A stretch of 6,653 nt of DNA, taken from the NCBI GenBank assembly GCA_002380945.1, contig DFWO01000186.1:16367-23019 (forward strand). The letters run 5' to 3'. Positions 1 to 6,593 of this stretch are shown piece by piece. Each line of letters starts with the position of its first letter. Position 1 is the first letter of the stretch. Source of the DNA: Methylococcaceae bacterium UBA4132 (GTDB taxonomy: Bacteria; Pseudomonadota; Gammaproteobacteria; Methylococcales; Methylomonadaceae). The notes under the pieces were generated by a model. The model made no database searches, was not told where the DNA came from, and saw nothing but the letters and a program-made list of their open reading frames with translations. A program made the translations under genes and the position numbers.

Positions 1-1571
1 ATGCTCAATTCGCTAGGCTTAGCCAAATTACCTTGCAAACTAATACCGCGCTGATTTGCTGCTAAATGCCGAACAATTTTATAAACGATTTCAATTTGAT
101 CACTCGCACCTACTTTTTCTGCTAATAGCATTAATGAAATAGGCTGCTGCTCGGTTCTTAATATCCCTAAAATAGCGCGTTGTAAGACCAGCAAGGCACA
201 GGCAACTTTTTTTCCTGCTTCAACACCAGGTTGATGATAGGCGTTGATATGCACTAACGAACCATAAAAACTCACTGCCCGTTCATACAAGGCGATTAAT
301 GCACCAACAGTTTGGGCATCAACGCGGTTAATAGTAACGGTGATGGAATCACGCTCACTTTCATACAATGCTTCGCGTGTTCCCTGCATAAAACCTGATA
401 GAAAATCACCTGTTGTCGCATCGGACTCAACTTCAATAGACGCACCATTACGATCTTCTAACACTTCGATAAAGGTAATAAAGAAATTCATCACGCCTTC
501 GCGTAGCTGTTGAACATACGCGTGTTGGTCAGTTGAGCCTTTATTACCGTACACAGTAATGCCTTGATGCACGACGTTACCGTCTAAATCTAACTCTTTG
601 CCTAACGACTCCATGACTAGCTGTTGTAAATAGCGCGAGAATAATAATAAGCTGTCTTTATAAGCCAAGACCACCATGTCTCTATCGCCTTTACCATGCC
701 CTGCATGATACCAAGACATTGCCAACAAAGCGGCAGGGTTGCGTTTGATGTCCACAATGCGTGTCGCTTCGTCCATAATTTTTGCACCCATTAACATGGC
801 GCGAATGTCTATGCCAATTAACGCCGCCGATAACAAACCGACTGCGGACATTTCTGAGGTACGTCCGCCTACCCAATCAAACATAGGAAAACTGGCTAAC
901 CAGTTTTCACTGCGTTGCAATTCATCCATCTTGCTACCCTGCATGGTGACCGCAACCGCATAACGGGCAAAATCCAAACCTTGTTGTTGATAGGCGTGTT
1001 TGACTTCTACCATGCCGTTGCGCGTTTCGGGTGTGCCGCCTGATTTAGTTGCCACGATGACTAAGCTAGTGTGTAGTTTGTCATGCAGACGATGCAATAC
1101 TCTGTCGATACCCGCAGGGTCAGTGTTATCAATAAAATGCGTGATTAACGGCGGAAAATCAGGACTTAAGGCTTCGGCGACAAATTGAGGTCCTAAAGCA
1201 GAACCGCCAATACCGATAAAAATAATATCGGTAAATTTGGCTGCGTTAGGTGGGCGTATTGTGCCGTTATGAATTTTTCCGACAAAGTCTTCAATTTGTT
1301 TAATGGATGCAATAATTTCTGTACCAAGACCTTCAGGTGCTAATTCAGGATTACGCAACCAATAATGTCCAACCATTCTGTTTTCATCGGGATTAGCAAT
1401 CGCCCCCGCTTCTAAATCTGCCATGTCCTGAAATGCTTGGGTAAATTTTGGCTGCATGGTTGCCAAAAAATCGTCCTCTAAACGCATTCGGCTAACATCT
1501 AAATACAGTCCTAAGCCTTCGTGAAAATACAGCCAGTCTTGGTAATGTTGCCAAAGTTCTTGATTATTCAT
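1..1571 (-). CDS. pgi: Glucose-6-phosphate isomerase, cyanobacterial-type (3' end cut by window edge)
   Basis: Cytoplasmic phosphoglucose isomerase, interconverting glucose-6-phosphate and fructose-6-phosphate in glycolysis and gluconeogenesis. The frame is open from ATG at 1571 to the window edge, giving 523 codons; the family is about 530 residues, so only a few codons and the stop are missing. Visible motifs are the sugar-phosphate (SIS) loop IGIGGSALGPQ at residues 119-129, ATKSGGTPET at 174-183, GGRTSEMSAVG at 235-245 (signature 1 region) and GNKGSTDQHAYVQQLREG at 342-359 (signature 2 region). By family knowledge the probable catalytic residues are E321 (in VMESLGKEL), H350 (in DQHAY) and a lysine in EAGKK (K454 or K455). 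The start is supported by an AGGA four bases upstream and by the N-terminus MNNQELWQHYQDWLYF, which matches the start of cyanobacterial Pgi as remembered. It lies 118 bp downstream of glgP on the same strand, with a large hairpin between them. No internal damage is seen. Confidence 0.96.
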   Translation of the reverse strand, partial: MNNQELWQHYQDWLYFHEGLGLYLDVSRMRLEDDFLATMQPKFTQAFQDMADLEAGAIANPDENRMVGHYWLRNPELAPEGLGTEIIASIKQIEDFVGKIHNGTIRPPNAAKFTDIIFIGIGGSALGPQFVAEALSPDFPPLITHFIDNTDPAGIDRVLHRLHDKLHTSLVIVATKSGGTPETRNGMVEVKHAYQQQGLDFARYAVAVTMQGSKMDELQRSENWLASFPMFDWVGGRTSEMSAVGLLSAALIGIDIRAMLMGAKIMDEATRIVDIKRNPAALLAMSWYHAGHGKGDRDMVVLAYKDSLLLFSRYLQQLVMESLGKELDLDGNVVHQGITVYGNKGSTDQHAYVQQLREGVMNFFITFIEVLEDRNGASIEVESDATTGDFLSGFMQGTREALYESERDSITVTINRVDAQTVGALIALYERAVSFYGSLVHINAYHQPGVEAGKKVACALLVLQRAILGILRTEQQPISLMLLAEKVGASDQIEIVYKIVRHLAANQRGISLQGNLAKPSELS

Positions 1572-1574
1572 AAT

Positions 1575-1578
1575 TCCT
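1575..1578 (-). promoter_or_regulatory. Ribosome binding site of pgi (short spacing)
   Basis: On the minus strand the context is ACACAGGAATTATG, so AGGA sits only three bases before the ATG at 1571. That is shorter than usual. It is the only purine-rich site near the start, and the protein N-terminus fits the family from this ATG, so the start stands despite the tight spacing. Translation may be modest, or partly coupled to the upstream gene. Confidence 0.5.
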
Positions 1579-1603
1579 GTGTGGTAGATTGTTTTAAAAA
1601 TTT

Positions 1604-1671
1604 TCCACGAAAAACACGAAAGTCATGAAAAGTCGCCTATCTACTTTTCGTGTTTTTGTGTTTTTCGTGGA
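1604..1671. repeat. Intergenic inverted repeat made of CACGAAAAA-like 9-mers
   Basis: The left arm is 1604-1633, the right arm 1643-1671, and the loop is nine bases (1634-1642). The outer 14 bases, TCCACGAAAAACAC (1604-1617), pair perfectly with 1658-1671. The inner seven, GAAAAGT (1627-1633), pair perfectly with 1643-1649. The middle of the stem is mismatched by an 8/9-base internal loop. Each arm is itself a tandem of short units: CACGAAAAA, CACGAAAGT, CATGAAAAG on the left, and CACGAAAAA, CACAAAAA, CACGAAAAG on the right arm read in reverse complement. This looks like a dispersed palindromic repeat rather than a classical terminator: the stem is AT-rich and only a weak T run (AAATTTTT) follows it on the transcribed strand. 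It lies between glgP and pgi, so the RNA hairpin could affect read-through or mRNA stability. That functional role is inference. Confidence 0.85.
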
Positions 1672-1689
1672 TATAAATAGTTTACCGCA

Positions 1690-4221
1690 TTACGCCAGCC
1701 ATAACCTTGAGCGATCAATGACGGAACAGCCGCTGGTTTCATCGCATGGCTTGATAGGTAATGGACGTGTTGTCCAAATATCGCGGCAATACTCACGAAT
1801 GGCACGGTCTGAGGAAAATTTTCCTGCTCTTGCCGTATTCAAAATAGATAACCGCGTCCAGCGTTCGGTGTCTTGCCATACAGCGGTAATATTGTCCTGA
1901 CATGCCACATAATCAGCATAATCAGCAAACACCAGATAAGGGTCATGATGACATAAGTTATCGACCAATGGGCGAAACACCTCCGTATTACCGTGAGAAA
2001 AATGCCCCGATGCAATCAATTCAATGATTTCTGCTAACTGCGGATTAGTGTGCAGATAATCGGCTGGACAATAACCTGCACGCTGAGTTTTAACCACCTC
2101 AGCTTCGGTTAGCCCAAACAAAAAGAAATTCTCCTCACCCACTTCCGTGCGTATTTCCACATTTGCACCGTCTAACGTGCCAACGGTCAACGCGCCATTC
2201 AGAGTGAATTTCATATTGCCCGTTCCCGATGCTTCCTTGCCAGCAGTAGAAATCTGCACCGATAAATCAGCGGCTGGGTAAATAAGCTGTCCATTTTTCA
2301 CATTGAAATCAGGCACAAAGGCCACGCGCAAATATCGATTAACATCGGGGTCGTTATTAATGACTTCAGCCACGGCATGAATTAATTTAATAATACGTTT
2401 TGCCATCATATAACTGGGCGCGGCTTTACCGCCGAAAATAAAGGCTTGCGGCGTAATATGTAAATCTGGATTGCGTTTTAAACGGCAATATAAAGTAATG
2501 ATATGCAGTACATTCAAATGTTGCCGTTTGTATTCGTGAATACGCTTTACTTGAATAGTAAATAACCAATCTGGATTCAGTTTAACGCCCGTTTGCTGAT
2601 GAATATAATCTGCCAAGCGTTGTTTATTAGCGCGTTTAACCGCGTGCCATTCTTGGCGAAACGCATAATTATCTGCGTGCGCTTCCAGCTTTTTCAGTTC
2701 ATCGGTTTTTGTGACCCAATCACTGCCAATAAAACGGGTGACTAAATCGCTCAGTTTTGGATTTGCCAACAACATAAAACGGCGCGGTGTGATGCCATTG
2801 GTTTTATTACTAAAGCGTTCAGGATAGAGCGCGTAAAAATCTTTTAACACGCTGGTTTTTAATAATTCACTGTGTAACTCTGCCACACCATTAATGGCAT
2901 GACTGCCCACACACGCTAAATGCGCCATGCGTATGCGTTTACTGCCTGTCTCATCAATTAATGATAAGCGTGCAATACGCGCTTCATCGTCTGCATAACG
3001 GTGTCTGGCTTCCTGTAAAAATCGGGCATTGATTTCATAAATGATTTCCAGATGCCGTGGCAATAATTCAGCAAACAACGGCAATGACCATGTTTCAAGG
3101 GCTTCGGGTAATAGCGTGTGATTGGTATAAGCAAAAGTATGAAAAGTAATATGCCACGCCGCATCCCATGTCAGTTGATGCTCATCAAGCAATAGCCGCA
3201 TCAATTCTGCCACTGCTATCGACGGGTGCGTGTCATTCAGTTGAGCGGCGAAGCGGTCGGAAAAATGCGCCAATGGTTCACCTGCCAACTTAAGCAATTC
3301 CAGCATATTTTGTAACGAGCAGGACACAAAAAAGTATTGCTGCATCAAACGGAGTTTTTTACCCGCTTCGGGTTCATCATTAGGATACAGCACTTTAGTG
3401 AGTGTTTCAGACATGACTTTATCATTCACCGCTTGATAATAATCTCCTGTATTGAATGCTTGAAAATCAAACGACTCACAGGCTTCTGCACTCCACAGCC
3501 GTAGTGTGTTACAAGTATTAACACGATAACCCAAGACGGGCGTGTCATACGCCACGCCTCTGACAGCGCGGTTAGGTATCCAGCGCGTTCTTAACGCGCC
3601 ACGTTCATCATGATATTTTTCGGTATAACCGCCAAAATTGACATAATAAACGGTATTAAATTTAGCAATCTCCCAAGTATTGCCGTACAACAGCCATTTA
3701 TCAGTGATTTCAACCTGCCAGCCATTGTCAATCGCTTGGTCGAAAATACCAAACTCATAACGAATGCCGTAACCAATCGCAGGGTATTCTAAAGTAGCCA
3801 GAGAATCCAAGTAACAAGCGGCAAGTCGTCCAAGTCCGCCATTGCCTAAACCAGGTTCTTCTTCCTGCTCCAGCAATTCATCGAGATTAAAGCCCAGTTC
3901 AGCAACGGCTGCACGCACGTCTTTTTCAATGCCGAGATTAATCAAACTACTGCCCAACTGAGGGCCAATAAGAAATTCAGCGGAAAAATAGCACACCATT
4001 TTTACCCTGTTTTTAATACGCGCTTCGGCTATATAGGTTTGCGTGGTGTTATTCCAATGATGCTGTAAGCGGTCGCGGACTGCCAGCCCTACGGCTTTGT
4101 AATAACAATGTTTACTAGCAACCTCAGGTATTTGCCCCAGTGTATAAACCAGATGTTCGAGAATACCTTGCTTTAATGCCGTAACATCCATACTGGTACG
4201 ATTGGTTTTTGGCTTAGTCAT
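1690..4221 (-). CDS. glgP: Glycogen/alpha-glucan phosphorylase
   Basis: Cytoplasmic PLP-dependent glycosyltransferase (GT35) that removes terminal glucose from glycogen or maltodextrin with phosphate, giving glucose-1-phosphate. It is 843 residues from ATG at 4221, against about 815 for E. coli GlgP. Visible are GLGNGGLGRLA (residues 124-134), the LNDTHPSIAVAELMRLL block, NHTLLPEALE with H368 (probable equivalent of muscle H377), KRIHEYKRQ at 559-567 with K565 (equivalent of K574), and EASGTGNMKFTLN, in which K671 is the expected PLP-Schiff-base lysine. The usual Arg of EFLIGR is Pro (EFLIGPQLG, P87), as in cyanobacterial-type phosphorylases as I remember them. After the family's usual end (near RDIWTTRPLPI) about 20 extra residues reach the stop. 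The ATG at 4221 is preferred over an in-frame GTG at 4251 because AGGA lies eight bases before the ATG. The frame is intact. It is followed by pgi, making a likely glycogen-use operon. Confidence 0.97.
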   Translation of the reverse strand: MTKPKTNRTSMDVTALKQGILEHLVYTLGQIPEVASKHCYYKAVGLAVRDRLQHHWNNTTQTYIAEARIKNRVKMVCYFSAEFLIGPQLGSSLINLGIEKDVRAAVAELGFNLDELLEQEEEPGLGNGGLGRLAACYLDSLATLEYPAIGYGIRYEFGIFDQAIDNGWQVEITDKWLLYGNTWEIAKFNTVYYVNFGGYTEKYHDERGALRTRWIPNRAVRGVAYDTPVLGYRVNTCNTLRLWSAEACESFDFQAFNTGDYYQAVNDKVMSETLTKVLYPNDEPEAGKKLRLMQQYFFVSCSLQNMLELLKLAGEPLAHFSDRFAAQLNDTHPSIAVAELMRLLLDEHQLTWDAAWHITFHTFAYTNHTLLPEALETWSLPLFAELLPRHLEIIYEINARFLQEARHRYADDEARIARLSLIDETGSKRIRMAHLACVGSHAINGVAELHSELLKTSVLKDFYALYPERFSNKTNGITPRRFMLLANPKLSDLVTRFIGSDWVTKTDELKKLEAHADNYAFRQEWHAVKRANKQRLADYIHQQTGVKLNPDWLFTIQVKRIHEYKRQHLNVLHIITLYCRLKRNPDLHITPQAFIFGGKAAPSYMMAKRIIKLIHAVAEVINNDPDVNRYLRVAFVPDFNVKNGQLIYPAADLSVQISTAGKEASGTGNMKFTLNGALTVGTLDGANVEIRTEVGEENFFLFGLTEAEVVKTQRAGYCPADYLHTNPQLAEIIELIASGHFSHGNTEVFRPLVDNLCHHDPYLVFADYADYVACQDNITAVWQDTERWTRLSILNTARAGKFSSDRAIREYCRDIWTTRPLPIKPCDETSGCSVIDRSRLWLA

Positions 4222-4229
4222 GATGATTA

Positions 4230-4233
4230 TCCT
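4230..4233 (-). promoter_or_regulatory. Ribosome binding site deciding the glgP start
   Basis: On the minus strand CTACAGGATAATCATCATG places AGGA eight bases before the ATG at 4221. This is near-ideal spacing and selects that ATG over the GTG at 4251, which would make the site part of the coding sequence and add ten unlikely residues rich in His and Ile. Confidence 0.75.
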
Positions 4234-4384
4234 GTAGTGATTATGATGCACTTTAATCTGAAGCCTATCACTTGAGGGCGAGCGGCTTTATTGAAAAATG
4301 TGCCTATTACCTGAAGCTTGCGATTTCCCTTGATCATTTGTTCTAAAAAATCAAGATTATTTTAGATTAAAATTAAAATAAACC

Positions 4385-4490
4385 GTAGTGGCTAGCTAGT
4401 TTTTAAATGATAAAGAATTTTAAGATACAACAACTCAATTTTTGCTTCTGTCATAAACCAAAGCTTCATCATTTAAATTTTATCCACTAC
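4385..4490. repeat. Imperfect inverted-repeat unit, possibly a small MITE remnant
   Basis: The left arm at 4385-4411 begins GTAGTGG and ends TTTAAATGAT. The right arm at 4468-4490 begins ATCATTTAAA and ends CCACTAC. The terminal seven bases and the inner ten bases are complementary, and the segment between them differs in length and sequence (about ten versus six bases). The interior is 56 bases. The tetramer AAAC lies one base outside each end (AAAC-C-GTAGTGG ... CCACTAC-C-AAAC), which could be a short target duplication but may be chance in this AT-rich sequence. No transposase is nearby. A transcribed cruciform with a regulatory role is an equally open alternative. Confidence 0.4.
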
Positions 4491-4501
4491 CAAACGAGCT
4501 A

Positions 4502-6394
4502 TTATGAACCCTCCAACTCTTGTACTAATCGCCTAATAGCTGCATCATTTGGCAAAGCTTCGGCGGCTTTACGAGCGGATACTAGCGCGGCTTTGTTATC
4601 ACCTGTTTCTCGCTGTATGGAAACTAATGCGCTGAGTATCTCTAAGTTATAAAGATTGTGTTTATCGGCCGTGTGTAACACGGCTAACGCGTCGCGTGTT
4701 TTACCCATAGAATGCAGTGCAACACCATAAACATAACCATAATAGGCATTATTCGGCGCGAGTTGCGCGGCTTTTTCTAATGACTTTAACGCGTTAGCAT
4801 TATCGGCTTTACGCACTAACAATAAACCCAGCGCATGGTGTAAATCCGCCGCATTGGGTAGTAATAACAAACCGTCGTGTAATACTTTTTCGCCCTCTAA
4901 ATCCCAGCCTTGTTGTCGATACACATCGGCAAGGTTGATATAGGTCGGTGCGAAATGGTCATCCAGTTTCAAAGCGCGTTTATAGGCAACAATCGCACCC
5001 TCAATATCGCCTTGCCGCAAGGCTAACAAGCCAATATTCAGCGTTTCACTTGCCCAGTCGGCATTGATTTGTAAGCTGTTACGATAGTCTTGCAAGGCGG
5101 TTTGTAACGCGCTTTGTTGAGTGGCTGGAATCAGATTGGCGGGTACATCAGCGAGTAGTCGCGCCGCTTCACTGCGTACACCCAGAATACTATCCGACAA
5201 TAAAGGGGCGGCTAATTGAGCGCGAACACTAGGCTCAAAAGCATCCAGTAAACCTAAGGTAGCGATGCGCACCGAGGCATCTTTATCTTGTAATAATGTG
5301 ACGGCTTGCGGTAAAAGTTCAGGACGTATAGAAGGTTCAACTAATATGGTAGCGGTAGCGCGTATCACAGCAGGAACACCGCTATCTTGGGCAAGTGCCA
5401 ATAATGACGGCACCGCTTTTAAGCCTTGCGTAACACCTGCGTGTAACGCCATGCCGTAATGCGGACGTTGCCGCCATGTTTTACCATGCCATTTATCCAA
5501 AGTATTCGCCGCCCATGCAGGTTTTTGTTTGTCATGGCATTGTGTACAGGCGTTTGGGCTGCCTAATGTGTCTGATAAGTCTGGTCTGGGCAAGCGGAAA
5601 CTGTGATCGTGTCGCCCGTCTACCATCATATAATTTTTTTCGGGTGCGTGGCAGTTCATACACTCTGCACCTTTTGAAGAGGTTTTATGATGGTGATGTT
5701 TATGGGTATCAAATTCGACGGCTTGATGACAACCGACACACAGTGCATTACCTTCGGCGCGAAGTTTCAGTGCGTGCGGTTCGTGGCAATCCATGCAGGT
5801 GACACCGTGTTGATACATCTTACTTTGGCGAAATGAACCCCAAGTGTAATCCTCCTCACGTTGTTGACCATCGGCGTGATAAGCGGGTTGTGTTAACAGA
5901 GCTGGGCGATACGCATCTTGCAATGGCAAACTGGGCGCACTGCCTTCAACTAAAGTTGAGCGGCGAGCATGACACGCCCAGCAAGTATCCATCAAGACAT
6001 CATTCGCGGGTTGGTCGCGGTGTGGCGTTGTGCCTGTTTTTGTCCACGCGCTTTGCCAATCGCTTTTTAACTTGACCGCAAAGCCTTTGCTATCACTGGC
6101 ATTAGGCTGTTTTGCCCAATCGATATGTTGCGAAGCTGCACCATGACAAGATTCACACGCAACATTCAATTCCTTGAACGTAGTTTTATAACTGTCAGTG
6201 TTTATGTCATAACCTTTTTTCAAATTCGTTGAATGGTATTCCGCACATTCCATATTCCAGTTTTGATAACGTCCCGTCCAGTGCATGGCATCGGTGTGGG
6301 CAATTTTTTCTTTCGGATACAAATGAAACCAACGCTGTCCGCCATCTGCTTTAGTGCGGCTATCCCACGCAATACTCAGAGCTTGATAACGCCC
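4502..6394 (-). CDS. Multiheme c-type cytochrome with HEAT-like and TPR repeats, 3' part of a frameshifted gene
   Basis: This is the larger part of a periplasmic electron-transfer protein of unknown specific function. The frame is open from the junction at 6392-6395 to the TAA at 4502-4504. Residues below are numbered from the TTG at 6322, which is really the Leu of WFHLYPKEK and not a credible start. Six CxxCH heme sites remain: CESCH (56-60), CWACH (114-118), CMDCH (176-180), CVGCH (195-199), CMNCH (221-225) and CTQCH (259-263). A seventh has decayed to CAEYH (26-30). A His-rich stretch, HKHHHH, lies at 207-212. Residues about 300-395 resemble HEAT repeats (for example LLQDKDASVRIATLGLL). 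About 424-600 are TPR-like (for example GDIEGAIVAYKRALKLDDHF), and the protein ends in ELEGS. The family, as I recall it, has cytochrome c554-like and doubled-CxxCH domains before the repeats. Without the 5' part this piece has no signal peptide, so heme attachment is unlikely. There is no functional link to glgP. Confidence 0.8.
   Translation of the reverse strand, partial: GRYQALSIAWDSRTKADGGQRWFHLYPKEKIAHTDAMHWTGRYQNWNMECAEYHSTNLKKGYDINTDSYKTTFKELNVACESCHGAASQHIDWAKQPNASDSKGFAVKLKSDWQSAWTKTGTTPHRDQPANDVLMDTCWACHARRSTLVEGSAPSLPLQDAYRPALLTQPAYHADGQQREEDYTWGSFRQSKMYQHGVTCMDCHEPHALKLRAEGNALCVGCHQAVEFDTHKHHHHKTSSKGAECMNCHAPEKNYMMVDGRHDHSFRLPRPDLSDTLGSPNACTQCHDKQKPAWAANTLDKWHGKTWRQRPHYGMALHAGVTQGLKAVPSLLALAQDSGVPAVIRATATILVEPSIRPELLPQAVTLLQDKDASVRIATLGLLDAFEPSVRAQLAAPLLSDSILGVRSEAARLLADVPANLIPATQQSALQTALQDYRNSLQINADWASETLNIGLLALRQGDIEGAIVAYKRALKLDDHFAPTYINLADVYRQQGWDLEGEKVLHDGLLLLPNAADLHHALGLLLVRKADNANALKSLEKAAQLAPNNAYYGYVYGVALHSMGKTRDALAVLHTADKHNLYNLEILSALVSIQRETGDNKAALVSARKAAEALPNDAAIRRLVQELEGS
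6233..6247 (-). other. Degenerate heme-binding site (CAEYH in place of CxxCH)
   Basis: In the context WNMECAEYHSTNLKK, homologous cytochromes have WNxxCADCHSTNL. The second heme-attaching Cys codon is TAC (Tyr) at 6236-6238 on the minus strand, one G-to-A transition away from TGC. The first Cys and the axial His remain. Covalent two-thioether attachment at this site would be lost. Confidence 0.75.
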
Positions 6395-6395
6395 C
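6392..6395 (-). other. Frameshift junction within the cytochrome gene
   Basis: The upstream frame reads ...TFGVTPLQQYLI and then runs into a TAG at 6360-6362. The correct continuation, GRYQALSIAWDSRTKADGGQ, starts in another frame at GGG CGT TAT (6394 downwards). One unpaired base (6395) separates the two. Homologues as remembered have about EFPGG between YLI and R, which would need roughly 11 more bases, so a small deletion in a G-rich stretch is more likely than a single insertion. Confidence 0.8.
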
Positions 6396-6593
6396 GATTA
6401 AGTATTGCTGTAGCGGCGTTACGCCGAAAGTATATTTAATGGCAAAGTCGGCAAGTTTGCCATCCGCGCCATCGGTATTAACAAAAAATTGTCCGTCACG
6501 CTTAAAAAATGTTGATGTCACGCCATGATTTTCAAATTTTGCATTATTAAAATCACCTCTGGTGATCGTATTCACCCAACAATGATGGGACAT
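6393..6593 (-). pseudogene. 5' fragment of the multiheme cytochrome-HEAT-TPR gene
   Basis: Read from an ATG at 6593, about 66 residues match the N-terminal region of the same cytochrome family: SHH, then GDFNNAKF (13-20), GVTSTFFKRDGQFFVNTDG, and IKYTFGVTPLQQYLI just before the frameshift. The continuation is out of frame and stops at 6360-6362. Between SHH and GDFNNAKF only eight residues (CWVNTITR) are present, where the family has about 13 as I recall, so this stretch also seems eroded. There is no ribosome binding site before the ATG, no signal peptide and no N-terminal CxxCH. The same frame upstream has stops at 6600-6602 and 6615-6617. The ATG is therefore probably not a real start. The frame simply stays open by chance from the last stop. 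Confidence 0.75.

Larger units (their letters stand above)
4222..4501. other. AT-rich intergenic region upstream of glgP
   Basis: This 280-bp gap lies between the end of the cytochrome-TPR locus (stop at 4502-4504) and the glgP start. It must hold any dedicated glgP promoter. A TAAAAT hexamer (minus strand, near 4360-4366) resembles a -10 box but has no recognisable -35 partner, so I do not call it. CTTGAT and ATCAAG form a small dyad around 4330-4357. No GC-rich stem followed by a T run was found that would terminate the cytochrome transcript. The inverted-repeat unit at 4385-4490 occupies the half next to the cytochrome gene. I see no convincing protein-coding potential here. Confidence 0.6.

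Noticed and set aside
739..1188. Plus-strand reading frames opposite pgi
   Set aside because: They are antisense shadows of strongly conserved pgi codons.
1604..1671. Rho-independent terminator between glgP and pgi
   Set aside because: The stem is long, AT-rich and interrupted, and is not followed directly by a strong T run. The tandem 9-mer structure points to a repeat element. Partial attenuation is not excluded.
1604..1671. CRISPR-like array
   Set aside because: The units are only nine bases, tandem without spacers, and arranged as two inverted arms.
1625..1900. Plus-strand reading frame of 91 codons crossing the hairpin
   Set aside because: It runs through the palindrome and the antisense of the glgP 3' end, with no ribosome binding site or recognisable protein.
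4222..4251. Upstream GTG start for glgP at 4251
   Set aside because: It would place the AGGA site inside the coding region and add an MHHNHYRIII leader. The ATG at 4221 has AGGA at eight bases and fits better.
4355..4375. Promoter with TAAAAT as the -10 box for glgP
   Set aside because: No -35 hexamer at proper spacing, and the region is so AT-rich that such hexamers are expected by chance.
4407..4652. Plus-strand reading frame of 81 codons in the gap before glgP
   Set aside because: It begins in AT-rich intergenic sequence and continues as antisense of the TPR region. The composition is not protein-like.
5476..6075. Plus-strand reading frames opposite the heme domain
   Set aside because: They are antisense shadows. 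The minus strand has regular CxxCH motifs and family similarity.
6320..6322. TTG at 6322 as the start of the cytochrome-TPR protein
   Set aside because: It is the internal Leu of WFHLYPKEK. Family similarity continues upstream in the same frame to about 6394, and there is no ribosome binding site.
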